A model generated the notes under the pieces. It worked only from the letters and a program-made list of their open reading frames with translations. It searched no databases and was not told the origin of the DNA. From assembly GCA_033439795.1 (NCBI GenBank), contig JAUTDP010000001.1, positions 4,526,001-4,590,000 of the forward strand: a stretch of 64,000 nucleotides of DNA. The letters are read 5' to 3'. This document shows positions 11,259 through 22,898 of the stretch, one piece after another. The first letter of the stretch is position 1. Each line of letters opens with the position of its first letter. Both the position numbers and the translations under genes were made by a program. Source of the DNA: Sordaria brevicollis (Eukaryota > Ascomycota > Sordariomycetes > Sordariales > Sordariaceae).

Positions 11259-13197
11259 ACAAGAAAAGATTGGCTGGGATAAAGATAGGTATGTGTGTAC
11301 AGTATGGACCGATCTTGGTGGGTTTTCTGTTTTGGGCTTATTCCTCTCATGTATTGTTTTTTGAAGTCTCGTTTTACTGGTTATGTCCGGATAACAAAAT
11401 GTATTCTGCAGTTGAAGACTAAAGATCCGCTTTTCGAGGCACATGGGCCCAAACCTTATGCCGTGGGGTGAAAAAGCAGCACGTTGGATCCATGTCATCT
11501 GATGTCACTCGAAGACACTGGGGTACTTTTAACGTTTCATGTGAAGATAGACGGAAGCTAAAAGCGATACCGGCGGCGGGGGAGGCCAACGGTGTAAGTG
11601 TTAAGCAATCATAGCAGTTTACCCCCCAAACAGTAACGTGTGTCTTCTTGAAGTCAGTTAGAAAGGTCGGGACGTCTCGCCAACTTCCTGTTTAGAGATA
11701 AGACCTATAAATAGTAACAGCCAACATTCCATGAACTGAGCAGTGGGCAAAGCCCCGTGGCTTCCTTTTGGAAACTGGCTTTGTGTGTGTAGGTCTCAGC
11801 TTCTGGAGGTTTTATCCAAACCCGTTTTCGAACTAGATGGTAAAGTTGGTAACACTAAAATGATATTGCAGGGATTGGTACAGAAAGAATTACCGAACCT
11901 TTCGGAGCTGGCTCCAGGAAGGATCTGTGTTCGCTGTTGAGTGCTGTTCGGTGTCGATTATTGTTTTCTCGAATCTGATACGTTGACGTCGTTGTTCATG
12001 TCAACGCGTCCATCACGCGAAAAGTCGCGTTTACAACTGCCAATAAACGCGGTTCTCAACCTCAAAAAGTGGGTTCTTCCCTGTCTGTTATGTTAATGGT
12101 GGGGTCAGCTGCAGAGTGGTCCTCCCTGCGGATACGGGTTAGGTTACGGCCCCGCTTGTACTTGTAACTTTAACGACAAGTACGGCTTGAACTTCGTTCC
12201 TCCCTTGGCTTCGTGGGTTGGAAAGCTGCGCTGCAGTGCCAGTGCCGGTGCAGCTGCTGTTGTAGGGCAGGCACAGGGCCATATGCAATGGGGGGACGGG
12301 ACCGAACCAGCGAAGGGATGGACTGCATTTGCGTTCGGTAGGTAGACCAACCGTTGGCGTTGGACGGCCTATGTCATGAAAACAACAAAGACAACCACAA
12401 CAACAAGAGGGCAGTGGCACAGAGGAAGAACAACAAACAATTAGACGAGAGGAGAAAAGGCTATCGGTTTGGCGCTTCTTCTCACCGCTTGAGTTACGAA
12501 AAGTCTGTCAGACCGAAAGAGATATTGCATCCTTCATCCTCTCGTCAACAGCAAGGGAGGGGAGACGTTGATGCAAACGAACGAAGAGACGGAGTGGTTT
12601 GCGAAAGCCTCGAGATTGGTTGATTTGTTGATCTCTCGAGGCTGGGCTTCCACTTACAAACGAAACGGGCAAGTTGCGAGACGGACGGGATTTTCCGCAT
12701 CACACCTCACTGGAGTTTTTGATCCGATCAATTTGGACGGGAAGACTGCAAGTGTCTTTTATGTGAGATTGAACATCCAAGTCACCACTCCACATGTCGA
12801 TATGGTGGGTTATGGGTCTTTGAGATTGAAGATGGAGAACCAACATCTGCTTGTTAGGTATGTACATAGATGAGATGAATCCTTGGGCCCATGTGATTGA
12901 TGGCCTGGCTTGAATGTCAGCATTCTTACCTACTCGCTTTTGGCTGGGTCAGGGCTACGATTGATTTGGGTAATTTTCATCGAATTGTATTGGTAACGTA
13001 ACGCCAGTCGATGCTTGGACCCGCTCTCGACAACATCGAAGAGAAAAGTGGATTCAAGTTTCGCGATTCCATGGACTGGATTTGACCATGGGCCAGCAGT
13101 GACCGGGACCTGTCTGGCAAGTCTGGCAGAGTTTTGTGGAGCGGGCGGGAGGCAGTGGCGGGTCAATGTTTTGATGGCCCGTGCATAGACAGGGCAG
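11259..13197. other. Intergenic between PRPP synthetase and Cdh1
   Basis: No confident gene. A 100-codon frame starting at the ATG at 12571 (MQTNEETEWF..., ending at 12873) resembles no family I know; a donor-like GTATGT follows GTTAG at about 12857, so a small spliced gene cannot be excluded. At 12003-12051 there is a cluster of CGCG-core motifs described separately. Confidence 0.45.
12003..12051. promoter_or_regulatory. Cluster of MCB/SCB-like CGCG motifs
   Basis: Within about 50 bases there are ACGCGT, CACGCGAAAA, TCGCGTTT and AAACGCGG. These resemble the MluI cell-cycle box (ACGCGT) and Swi4/6-type box (CACGAAAA-like) bound by MBF/SBF factors. The cluster is about 2.2 kb before the Cdh1 start codon and about 0.75 kb after the PRPP synthetase stop. 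Function and target gene are inference; a short motif cluster can arise by chance. Confidence 0.3.
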
Positions 13198-14236
13198 TTG
13201 CAGTGCCCGCTTGCCCCAATGCGGCTAGTCAGCGACCTGGCGCGACTGGTTCAGTCTGGCTGCCGCGACTCCGTCAGTCCGTCAGAGAGTGGTGAGTGGG
13301 CAGGCTCAAGGCAGGGCGTGGGCAGCCGACGCTCATTCAATCAACGCCCGCTCCCACCCACCCCGTTCTGCCCGTCCACCTGCCGTCCACCCCTGGGGCC
13401 TACCTTTTCCAGAGATTACCTCGACTTTACAACCACCACCACCGGGCGACACCAGGTTCCAACATCCAACCTTTTTGATCCCGATACCTCGCCTCCGGTC
13501 ATCGCCCGCCGAGTCCGCTTCTCGCGCTCTTCAATGCTGTCGCCGTCTCCAACGTTGAAACAAGCCCAGTTCCGACGCGCAACCTTGCCGCACCACCTAT
13601 GATCGCCGAAATTAATACTACGGACGAAAGAAAGGCCACCCAACACCCACCGGAATTACCACTCATTGACGTGCACCACCCGTATTGAAACAAAGCATCA
13701 ATAGCTTCTTGCGCCGCGCATGTGGGAATAGTCACACTCTCTCTTCACGACTACGACATACTCTAGATCAACGGCGCACAACTCTCTAATCTTGCGACAA
13801 CCCCCGCCGCAGCACCCCTAAAAGAAACAGTGGTCCTCCCCGCCAGAGTCCGGTTACAGGTAGTCTTCATCGCAGCGCATTGTCGTCGATCCGTTTCCCG
13901 TCCCGTCACCACCACCACCGCCGCTTTCCAGACCTGTTTGCCTTCCCGCCGGGTTTTCACCATCACATCAGACTTGGGACGACATCAACAACTGCCGCCA
14001 ACGACGAAAGATCAGATAGAACTGGCACGTGCGACCTTAATCTTATTACGACCTCGTCGCCGCCGCCAAACCCGGGCCTTTCCCTCTTTTTGAAACAAAC
14101 GAAGCCGACCCAAGTCTGCCGTCGCAAAGCATTAAAAGACCATTCTCACCTCGTCTGCTATTCACCCTCACCTCAACATCCCCTCAGCACTCAGGTTCCA
14201 ACTGCCCTGCTATAGTATTGGATCCCGGAATCAAAG
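13198..14236 (+). promoter_or_regulatory. Long C-rich promoter/leader region of Cdh1
   Basis: About 1 kb rich in CCACC, CGCC and CACCACCACC elements, with many short open frames beginning at upstream ATGs (for example 13830-14093). The composition is typical of a long fungal 5' leader rather than of protein coding. The transcription start is not defined. Confidence 0.4.
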
Positions 14237-16194
14237 ATGGTGACCACCGGCGACGTCTCCGGGCGCGCCGCACATTCGGCTGGCACAAAAAGGTCTGGTC
14301 ATAGTCACGAAAGTCGCAGCCAGGCAGCGCACCCGGCGACAACAAACCTTCGAAGATCATCAAGACTGCAGACGCCGCCTCCACCGTCATCAGGAAATTC
14401 GCGCGAGGAACCAGCGACGGAGATTGTGAGGAATCCACGGGCAGCAACCCGAAGTGAAAATCATGTGAACAACCTCGATGTTGAGGCAGTCGATAGCGCT
14501 TTGCGCCGGGAAATTCAGCAGCGCCAGAACTCACCAGGGCCAAGTTCGCATAGGAAGCGCCAGCGCATCAACGGAGATAGGTACGTGTTGCTGAGAGTGG
14601 GATTTCTCTCAACGTAGAGGATCTTGTTTCTGACATCTTACCAGGTTTATTCCCACCCGGTCGGGTCAGGATTTGCAAGCCAGCTTTAGTCTCCTACATG
14701 AAGAGGGTTCTCCGGCGACGCCAAGATCAAAAAGGCGCACACCCCAAGGAGAGCTTCACTTCCAGAAGAGTAAGTCATGATTTATGTTTCATTCACAAAA
14801 ACCCTGCTGACATTTTTGCAGCGGAGGAAGCAAATCGCACGTTTTCAACGGTGCTACGATCAGAACTGTTTGAAAATACTGTCCCACAGATTGCCCCTGA
14901 GGCTCTATCGCCAGACCATAGGAGAGCATCGCGGGGGTATCTGCATGAGGGAACAAGGTCTCAGACGCCCCCTCGGAACGGATTACCAGCCCCGGCAGCA
15001 CCAACAGCTCTCACCCCCTCTACTCCTCACAAGAACCTGTTCTCGTATCTATCACCACGACATGCTAGTCTTGGCGGTCATCCGACTCCATCCAGGACGC
15101 CACAAAGTCGACACGGCATCAACTTGGACACCCGGGCGGAAATCTACAGTCTGTCACCCATCAAGCATAAGAGCCAACAACTACTACTAAGCCCGCGAAA
15201 GCAGCCGCGCGCTATCAGCAAGGTTCCGTATAAGGTTTTGGATGCTCCTGAGCTGCTGGACGACTATTACTTGAATCTGGTCGATTGGGGAAGCGCCAAT
15301 GTATTGGGCGTCGGTTTGGGATCCAGCGTTTACATGTGGAACGCACAAACAAGCAGGGTCAACAAGTTATGCACACTGGAGGACGACACAGTGGCAAGTG
15401 TATCATGGATACAAAAGGGCACACATCTCGCCATCGGTACCCACAAAGGATTGGTACAAATCTGGGACGCCGAGAAAGCAAGGAGGCTAAGGACAATGAC
15501 GGGCCATACTGCGAGGGTTGGAGCATTGGCGTGGAACACTCACATCCTCACATCAGGTTCACGCGACCGACTAATTTACCACCGCGACGTCCGAGCGCCA
15601 GATCAATGGCTCAAGAAGCTGGTCGGCCACAAGCAAGAAGTTTGCGGTCTGAAGTGGAACTGCGAAGACGGGCAACTTGCAAGTGGAGGCAACGATAATA
15701 AGCTAATGGTATGGGATAAGCTTTCCGACACGCCACTATGGAAGTACTCGGGCCACACAGCAGCCGTTAAAGCGATAGCTTGGTCGCCACATCAACGTGG
15801 CCTCCTGGCTTCCGGCGGCGGTACCGCCGACAGACGCATCATCTTCCACGACACCGTCCGCGGCACGGTACTTAATGAAGTCGACACTGGCAGCCAGGTC
15901 TGCAACATTGCCTGGTCCAAGAACTCGAACGAAATTGTTTCCACACACGGCTACAGTCAAAACCAGATAGTCGTCTGGAAATACCCGTCCATGACCCAGG
16001 TCGCCAGTCTGACAGGTCACACTTATCGGGTGCTGTACCTTGCCATGAGCCCGGACGGTAAGACCGTTGTGACGGGTGCCGGCGATGAGACGTTGCGGTT
16101 CTGGAACCTTTTTGGCAAGAGTCCGAAGAAAAGCATCACCGATATTGATGGTGGCGGTAGCGGACGCTCAGGTGACTGGGGAGTTATTCGATGA
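14237..16194 (+). CDS. cdh1: Cdh1/Fizzy-related WD40 activator of the anaphase-promoting complex
   Basis: This substrate-recruiting activator of the APC/C ubiquitin ligase drives cyclin and Cdc20 destruction from late mitosis through G1. The exons are 14237-14580, 14645-14769 and 14822-16194, giving 613 residues. The first intron falls inside the Arg codon of the C-box DRFIPTR (about residues 114-120), the APC/C docking motif. The text then reads EEANRTFSTVLRSELFE, typical of Cdh1 rather than Cdc20. A linker with SP/TP sites (LSPIKHKS, LLSPRKQPR), likely CDK targets that keep it inactive in S and M phase, precedes a seven-bladed WD40 propeller (about 293-600). The protein ends in Ile-Arg, the IR tail that binds TPR subunits. 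C-box, propeller and IR tail are all present, so it should be functional. Confidence 0.95.
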
Positions 16195-17938
16195 TGACGG
16201 GAAGACCAAAGAAATTCCGATCAAATCAAGGTGGCCACAATATATACCCCAACGCCACTCCTTTACATTGCTCTCACCATACGGAGCTTGTTCACATACA
16301 CTTCTTTTAATCTTTCATTTGATTTCTGAGCATCGGAGAGCTCAACTACCACCAGCGATGTGTTTTCTTTTCTGTCTTCCATGTTGTGATCCATACGGTA
16401 TTTTGATATTACAGCGTATCAAGGCAGGCGTTTGTGGAGGTCGGGTGGGAAAGAATGAATGGGGATATGCGGGTGGGCGGGCGTGTGTTTTTTTTTTTTT
16501 TTGTTTTTTTTTTTTTTTTTTGTTTAATTCGCTACACAGCATGCATTTGGCACGGCATGAGCATGGAAACGGATTGGGATTTGGTCATGTTGCCTTCAAC
16601 TTTTGCTTCATTTTCTTGCTTTCATGGGTTACAGCGAGGAGTAGAACGGGTATCGGGATATTGGTGGGCATGTTGTTGTTATCATATGGGTTTTTCAAAA
16701 GGTCGGTCGATCGGTCTTCTTCTACTTCCGAACAGACCGACCAACAGACGGACGGACACTGTTATAAGTGAAGAGGAAAGGAATAAAGGTTTCCGAGACT
16801 TTTCCGAGACTTGAGACACTTTGAAACCTGGGATGAAAGGGAAGAAGACCGGAGAGGAGAAAGACAGAGGCTTTGCATTATTGCATTTCTGTACATAGCA
16901 AATACCACTGTACCCGCTCTTGAAGTTGGTCGATTCATAAACCTGATCACATCGTGGCCCTCTTTGGCCTTCCAAAACTTCGTTCCTCGGTAACGGTATG
17001 TACGTCTGTGCCTCAATGTATACGCTCGAGGGCAGTTTCTATAGAGAGGAAGGAGTGAGTAACTCCATCCCAATAGTGCGTTTGCGACTTCAATATATTA
17101 TTGTTCTGGACGAGGTCATTTTGCCCAACAAAAGAGTGTTGCGGTACTTGTGAGTTTGCTCCAGTCCGCAAAGCTATTGGGAGATGTAATTTGCTAGACA
17201 CCACTTGCGATCGGCCTAGAAAAAAGTTGGAATCAACGAGCAACCGCGAAGAATCGGTAACGAAAGACAAGAAAGCTCTAAATGACAAAAAGATGATGAA
17301 TAGGCTCAAGGCGCAAAAAGAAAAAAAAAACATACAACACCAGGGATTCGCTGGTCGTCACCGACCCAACTACTAGTCTGGCCCTCACTGGCTTATCTAT
17401 GGGAGAGCGGACGGGATCCCGAGTTTTCCAGTGGGTATGGTCGTATGTGATAGTTTGGTTAGAAACTAATCATTATATATGTCCCCGCAACAATGGTTCC
17501 CTTGCCTTTCTTCAATGTGCTAGGAATATACTTGTCGTGGTGTTCCATAAGATCATCTGTAAAACTGTGACCCAGCCCGTGCCTTCATTGCCCGGGAACG
17601 AACAAAGGCCACAATAGTACTAACTTGACTATTGAACGACTTGAAGATACGTGTATTACCAAAAACCTCATGAGTGTGGTGATGGCAAGAATCAACTCAT
17701 CATGCGTCTCTGCTCATATACGGCTTTCCAGAAACGAAACCCCCAACTTGTCGGTATGGAGAAGGTTCAATCTCGTAGTAGGAAAACGCCCTGTCGAAAA
17801 ACCATCAAACCATCCATCTTTGTTATCATTCTTGTTTATTCCCTCAGAAACGCAAAAATAAACAAGGCAAGCCTAAGACCCAACGAGTAAAGCCCGAAAT
17901 ATACTATGGCCTAGTGATTCCCAAGTTGGCGCGTAATA
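16195..17938. other. Intergenic between convergent Cdh1 and Ubc6 genes
   Basis: The 3' ends of a plus-strand and a minus-strand gene face each other here. No coding sequence is supported; the open frames at 16076-16771 and similar are low-complexity or overlap the homopolymer tract. The stretch presumably holds both 3' UTRs. Confidence 0.55.
16488..16521. repeat. Poly(T) tract T15-G-T18
   Basis: Two T homopolymers separated by a single G, about 300 bp after the Cdh1 stop codon. It is a length-variable microsatellite, possibly the remnant of a retroposed poly(A) tail on the minus strand, though no adjacent retroposed sequence is recognised. Confidence 0.9.
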
Positions 17939-19012
17939 CTATGCGAGGAAGACCTTGAGGATCATGGCAGCGAGGGCGATGGATAGGACCACAATCAGCC
18001 GGTCGATCCAAAACGTCACTTCGTCGTTACTAACTCTGACTTGCTGTAGTGGTGGTGCTTGTCGGTGCTGCATCATGAGCTGAGGTTGAGGTTGAGGTTG
18101 AGGTTGAGTGTTAAATTGTGCGTGCGGCCGGATTGTCCTTGTCGGCTGTGGCACGCCCTGCCCTGGTTGCGCTGGAGACACCGAGGAAGAAGTCCCTGCT
18201 TGCTCGGATTGTGGTGATGCCGCTGGCGGCAAAGGCACCGTTTGCACGAATCCCTCGGCCAACTCTGCACTTTCGGCATCTTCCTCGTCCTGGTGTGGTT
18301 GCGCACCAAATCCTGATGCCGCGGCACCACCGTTATTGTTTTTGTCCATCTCGTCCCGCCAACCCATCTTCATATCGCTTGGCACTTCCACCTCGGCCGG
18401 TCCTTCTCCGTCTTTTTGATGTTCTTTAGCCGCCTCCTCGCACTCCTTGATGATCTCCTCGTTTGTCTTCCCACAGGCCTGACACTTCCACGCCCGCGAC
18501 TCGGTCGCCATCCGCCTGCGTGCGGCGTCGCTCGCGTCCAGACCGCCCAACTGGCCCTTGGGATCTGTCTCCATGAAGGAGCGCAGGGCAACCAGCGCGG
18601 TGCGCACTCCCCAGGCGGGCTGCCATGACTCCTCGTGGTGGTTACTGATGGAAAGACATATCTCGCGGTTGGCTTCGAAGCGGCCCGATGGTGTGACGAA
18701 GCGGAAGGATGGAGGGCGATGCGGGTAGGTCTGTGGCAGAACGATGCGACCGTGATAGATTCCGTCGGCGTAGACCGAATTAGGGGGCCCGCGGAGGGTG
18801 AAGTGCCATTCGAAGAGGTCTGATTCGAGCGGAGTGGCTGTGTAATCGGGCGACGGTGAGGTTGAGAGTTCCTGGGCTTCGCGGACTATAATGGGTTGAA
18901 TTTCGCGTCAGTCCGGTAAGTCTAACCGCAATGGAGGAGAATGTTGAAGATCAACCAACTTACGAATGCGTTTGATGGTGGGCGATTTGGTGTTAAACTT
19001 TGGTGTTGCCAT
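17939..19012 (-). CDS. ubc6: Ubc6-type tail-anchored E2 ubiquitin-conjugating enzyme
   Basis: This is the ER-membrane E2 used in ER-associated degradation with Doa10-class ligases. The exons (minus strand) are 18964-19012 and 17939-18885. The intron at 18886-18963 (GTAAGT..TATAG) splits the Leu codon in IKRILREAQEL. The spliced product is 331 residues. The N-terminal UBC fold covers about 5-150, with the catalytic cysteine in NREICLSISNHHEESW at Cys93. The HPN motif of canonical E2s is absent, as usual in Ubc6/UBE2J proteins. A CQACG zinc-knuckle-like pair (about 165-170), an acidic segment and a Gln-Pro run follow. The protein ends in one hydrophobic helix (about 306-328), fitting a tail anchor with the catalytic domain in the cytosol. 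The 49-bp first exon begins at an ATG in a good context. Confidence 0.94.
18077..18107 (-). repeat. Hexanucleotide repeat inside ubc6 coding a (Gln-Pro)n run
   Basis: Four to five tandem copies of TGAGGT (plus-strand view) keep the reading frame and code for alternating Gln and Pro in the linker between the E2 domain and the membrane anchor. It is an in-frame microsatellite, likely length-polymorphic and harmless because it lies in a flexible linker. Confidence 0.85.
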
Positions 19013-21030
19013 TTTGCTGGTGCTTCCGCTCCTTCCGCTACCTTCCTTTTTAACAATGCCCAGCGATAACTTCAAATGCTGATATACTCAGTTGAGTACT
19101 AGGTGCAATGAGGTAATGCAGCTGCCTACAGCGGCGGGTAGCTCTTGGTGCTAGATGTAGGTATCGTGGGAAGGTAACCGTAGATGATGTCCGCGAGTCT
19201 TGATCAGGATGACTTTGTGTAAATGGAATTAACGATTATAGTGCTCGGGAAATCGAGCGTCTATTGTAATATTATAATACGGAGATGCTCAAGGTATAGG
19301 ATGCATCCAAGGTCAAAGAGGTTGAACTTTGTGTAAAGGTGTTGGGGAGAGTTGATAAGACGACGGGGATGGACTTCGGAAGACGACCGGTTGCGGTTTA
19401 CAGTTTGCGACCGCGGTCACTGCAGTACCTAAATGGTAAGGAGGAGCGCTGTTGCAGGCTAGGCGGCGCAGCTAACTGGACACCTTGCATTTACACCTGT
19501 CAGGTCAAGGAACTAAGCTCCAACTTCCCCGCATTCAGAGGCGGCTTCCGTGAAGTCTAGCAGGCCAGCTTCCACAGTTCACTTTTGTTCCGTCATTAGG
19601 TATCTCTGGCTCTTTGAAAGGTGTCCGTTATAATCAGCGGCGGTTGTGGCCTTATGAAAGATGCCCTCAGAGATGAGGAAGCCGAGAAGGAGAACTGATA
19701 GAGGTACGGAATGCAACTGACTGCACCGGGCCGCTGCCGGAACCGTTGGCCCGGAGCCTCTAGCGAGCTCCCGGGCGGGGTTTCAGTGGAGCGCCGCTGT
19801 GCGGAGTACTGTACATAGGTACACCGGACGACATCATCAGCGGCGTGCACGGGCTGTGTGCTGTCTGGAGGCACTGCGGTAGTGGTTCGCAGAATGTACC
19901 GCCATTTATACCTCTCTCCCTTTCAACTTGTAATCTGAGATTACAACATCTCCAAAAGTGTCTAGACTTGAATGACGAAGATCGTGATGACTTGCATATC
20001 CGCTGGTGTAAAAGTAAAGGAAATTCTACGCCTGTAATTTTGAAAGAAGACCGGACCCCACCGTTTAATTTACAGTGGATCGCGGCAACTGCCCACTTAC
20101 CCCTGACGTGACGACCTAAAGTCGGTCATCCAAAGCTCGAGTATGAATTCAACTATCTGGATTAGTAATGCTGAACCGCTGAACATGTAGAGGTAACTAA
20201 TCTCATCTCATCGCATCTGGCCTGGATACTTGAAGGAGGTTGATGAATTCAAAGGGTAGTTGGGCGGTTAACACTTTGTAAACTAGTCATGTCCTACGAA
20301 ATGGAACTCCAACGTCCTTGTCATCATCCTTTGTTGGCACGTCATGATAGCCGCAATTCATCAACATTCGGTACACTATACCTCGACTTCAAAATGCAAC
20401 AGCATCCCGTTCCAGCACCAACAGAAGCATGGATGTCACAAGGGTCCTTTGCTTCGACTTCGAGAACCAACAGCAGCTCTGGTCCTGATTGGCTGTGAGG
20501 ACCCCTGTTGAGGCTGATTGCGGATGGAGGCGCCCCCCCTGCATGGCTGTTTGCCATTCCCGGAGTCCCTGGACCACCGATGTTTCGACTTTGGACGACA
20601 TCCACCCACATCCGCCAACTTCACGTTCTTCAATCTTTTCCCGAAGCAGCCTTCTTGCGCTCCCCCCTCTCCCCCGTCTCCCACGTTTCCCCCGTTCCAT
20701 CCTGTCCACGCCACCGAGGAGCCTGGACGCTGCAAATTCGCATCTCGACATCCCCTGACGATGGCCCGGCGATAGCCTTGTTTTGCGATCACGGCCACTT
20801 AACCCCGTACCCTCGAAACGAGTTTAGCGAACGAACGACCCGACCACGGTTCATCCGGCAATCATTCGCACACACATCTAATAGCCCAACATCTTGGGAG
20901 CCCATCGTTTACTGTGCAACCAACATCCCGACAACGTCTTACAAAGATATGATCCTTGATGGACGCGACGCCATACACAACGCCTTCCACCTCAGCCGCC
21001 CTCGATCCCCGTTCTTCCGTACCTGCCACC
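19013..21030. other. Intergenic between divergent Ubc6 and Pfa3 genes
   Basis: This is a shared divergent promoter region of about 2 kb. The first few hundred bases are the Ubc6 promoter. The last 400 or so (rich in CCGCC and CCCC elements) are likely the Pfa3 leader. No conserved coding frame is seen; the frames around 20289-21050 are composition artefacts of the C-rich leader. Confidence 0.5.
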
Positions 21031-22898
21031 ATGGCGCGCCGCTGGGCTAGGAAACTCGAGCACTACTGCTGCACATGCGTCACCTATTTTCCCCTCGCCT
21101 TCGTTTATAGTATAACAAGTTGGGCCTGCTATGTCGACGTCTCGCTTAGTGCGACCCCATCTCGCGTCACTTGGCTAGGTAGGTCGACCCCTCCTTTCGC
21201 CGTCTCAATATCGCTAGTGCGCCCGCTGACCCGGTGGCTTGTTCCTCTATAGGTCCTACCTATGGCTTCTTTGCCGTCGTTCTCTACCTTTTGCTCAACT
21301 GGTGCTATACGTATGCCGTTTTTACTTCGCCCGGGAGCACCACGAACGACCATGGCTACAGTACCCTCCCTACACAAGCACCCCCGAATGCCACCTCTTT
21401 TACCGTCAAGTCCAACGGCGAATATCGATTCTGCAAAAAGTGCCAGGCACGAAAGCCCGACCGCGCTCACCACTGCTCCACCTGCCGCCGCTGTGTCCTG
21501 AAAATGGACCACCACTGTCCATGGCTTGCAACTTGCGTCGGCCTGCGTAACCACAAGGCTTTCTTGCTCTTCCTGATCTATACGTCGGTCTTCTGCTGGG
21601 TAAGCTTTGCCGGTTCGGCCTCTTGGACTTGGGAAGAGATTATGAATAACACGACCTATGTCGACACTATTATGCCAGTCAACTATATCATGCTTTCCGT
21701 CATATCTGGCATCATCGGTATCGTCCTTACCGCTTTCTGCGGGTGGCATGTATACCTGGCTTCCTGCGGACAGACCACCATCGAATGCCTCGAGAAAACG
21801 CGCTATATCTCTCCGCTGCGGGAATCGATGCAAAGGACCTACGTCAACCAGCATACGCCCGGCCAAGGCATTGCGCTGCCGACATATGGACAGCAACTAC
21901 TAGACATTCATCAGAACGCCATCCCAGGAGTCACACGGCCCGAAGAAGGCGAGGAGATGCGACGGACTACTCCTTCGGGCTCGACAGTACAGCCCGATCA
22001 CAACCCCGAACTTCAGGCCGGTTCCCGCCGCTTCACCTACGACGAGATGGAGCGAGCCCGTGCCCGCAAACGCTACGAAGAATACTTGGACGAGCAGGAC
22101 TCGACCAAGCTTCCACATGCTTTCGATCTCGGGTGGCGGCGCAACCTGCAGCATCTCTTTGGTACCAAGGCGTGGCTCTGGCCGTTCCCCATATGCACCA
22201 CCCTCGGTGACGGCTGGAGCTGGGAGCCGAACCCGAAGTGGATCGAAGCCCGCGATCGCATCGCACGGGAGCGTGAAGAGCAACGACAGCGGGAACGACA
22301 AGCTGGATGGGGCCCAGCAGACGATGACGATATCACCCCTGTATACACGCCTACATGGCAGCAGCAGCAGCAACAACAACAGCAACAGCAACAGCAACAT
22401 CAAGGAGGAGGTGCAGGACGTCAGTATCTGTCACCCTCTTCCCAACAACAACAAACACAAACGCCACACAGCCCATCATTTACCCCTTCGCGGCGCGCCC
22501 CTAGCAAAGCTGACCGAATCCTGGGCCGCGATCCCGATATGTACGCCGACGAGGAACCAGTAATATACGGCAAGCACGACGTCGCTATGAGCCGACTAAG
22601 TCCCGCCGGTCGCACTCTGAAAGTCGAAGACGAGGTCGATCTCTATGATACCGACGACGACGACAACTATTTTCACAATGATGCTGGCCGTAAAAGGCAG
22701 GACGAGGCGGAGCAAAACGCGCTGAACGTAGTAACAAACGGGAAATGGGGACGTTCCGCCGCTGGCTCGTCTAGCGGAGTGGGATTACTGGCGCACGGAG
22801 GGGCGAGGAGTCCCATTAGTCCTATAAGTCCTTCTGCCAGGAGATTCGATGGTAACGGGGAGGAGAGGGGAAAACCAAATGATGATGGTGTTGACTGA
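21031..22898 (+). CDS. pfa3: DHHC palmitoyltransferase Pfa3
   Basis: This is an integral-membrane S-acyltransferase; yeast Pfa3 palmitoylates Vac8 on the vacuole and supports vacuole fusion and inheritance. The exons are 21031-21178 and 21253-22898, with the 74-bp intron (GTAGGT..ATAG) inside a Gly codon of WLGPTYGFF; 597 residues. I chose the ATG at 21031 for its context (GCCACCATGG); an in-frame ATG at 20959 would add 24 residues. Four membrane helices are visible (about 14-35, 54-73, 151-170, 191-215). The cysteine-rich domain [17 protein letters not shown]...[14 protein letters not shown] has the catalytic DHHC at 135-138, and a TTIE motif follows helix 4. The long cytosolic tail carries Arg/Glu-rich helices, a polyglutamine run (about 418-432), a Gln/Ser/Pro region and an acidic DTDDDD patch. 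The Vac8 substrate is inferred from yeast. Confidence 0.93.
22359..22400 (+). repeat. CAG/CAA (polyglutamine) repeat inside pfa3
   Basis: About 13 consecutive Gln codons of mixed CAG and CAA, ending before a His and another Gln. The interruptions should limit slippage. It lies in the disordered cytosolic tail and is a likely site of length variation between strains. Confidence 0.9.

Noticed and set aside
16076..16771. 231-codon plus-strand frame overlapping the Cdh1 end and the poly(T) tract
   Set aside because: Starts inside the Cdh1 coding sequence in another register and passes through a phenylalanine run produced by the T homopolymer.
21129..21896. 255-codon minus-strand frame opposite Pfa3
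   Set aside because: Antisense shadow; the DHHC domain and splice sites support the plus strand.
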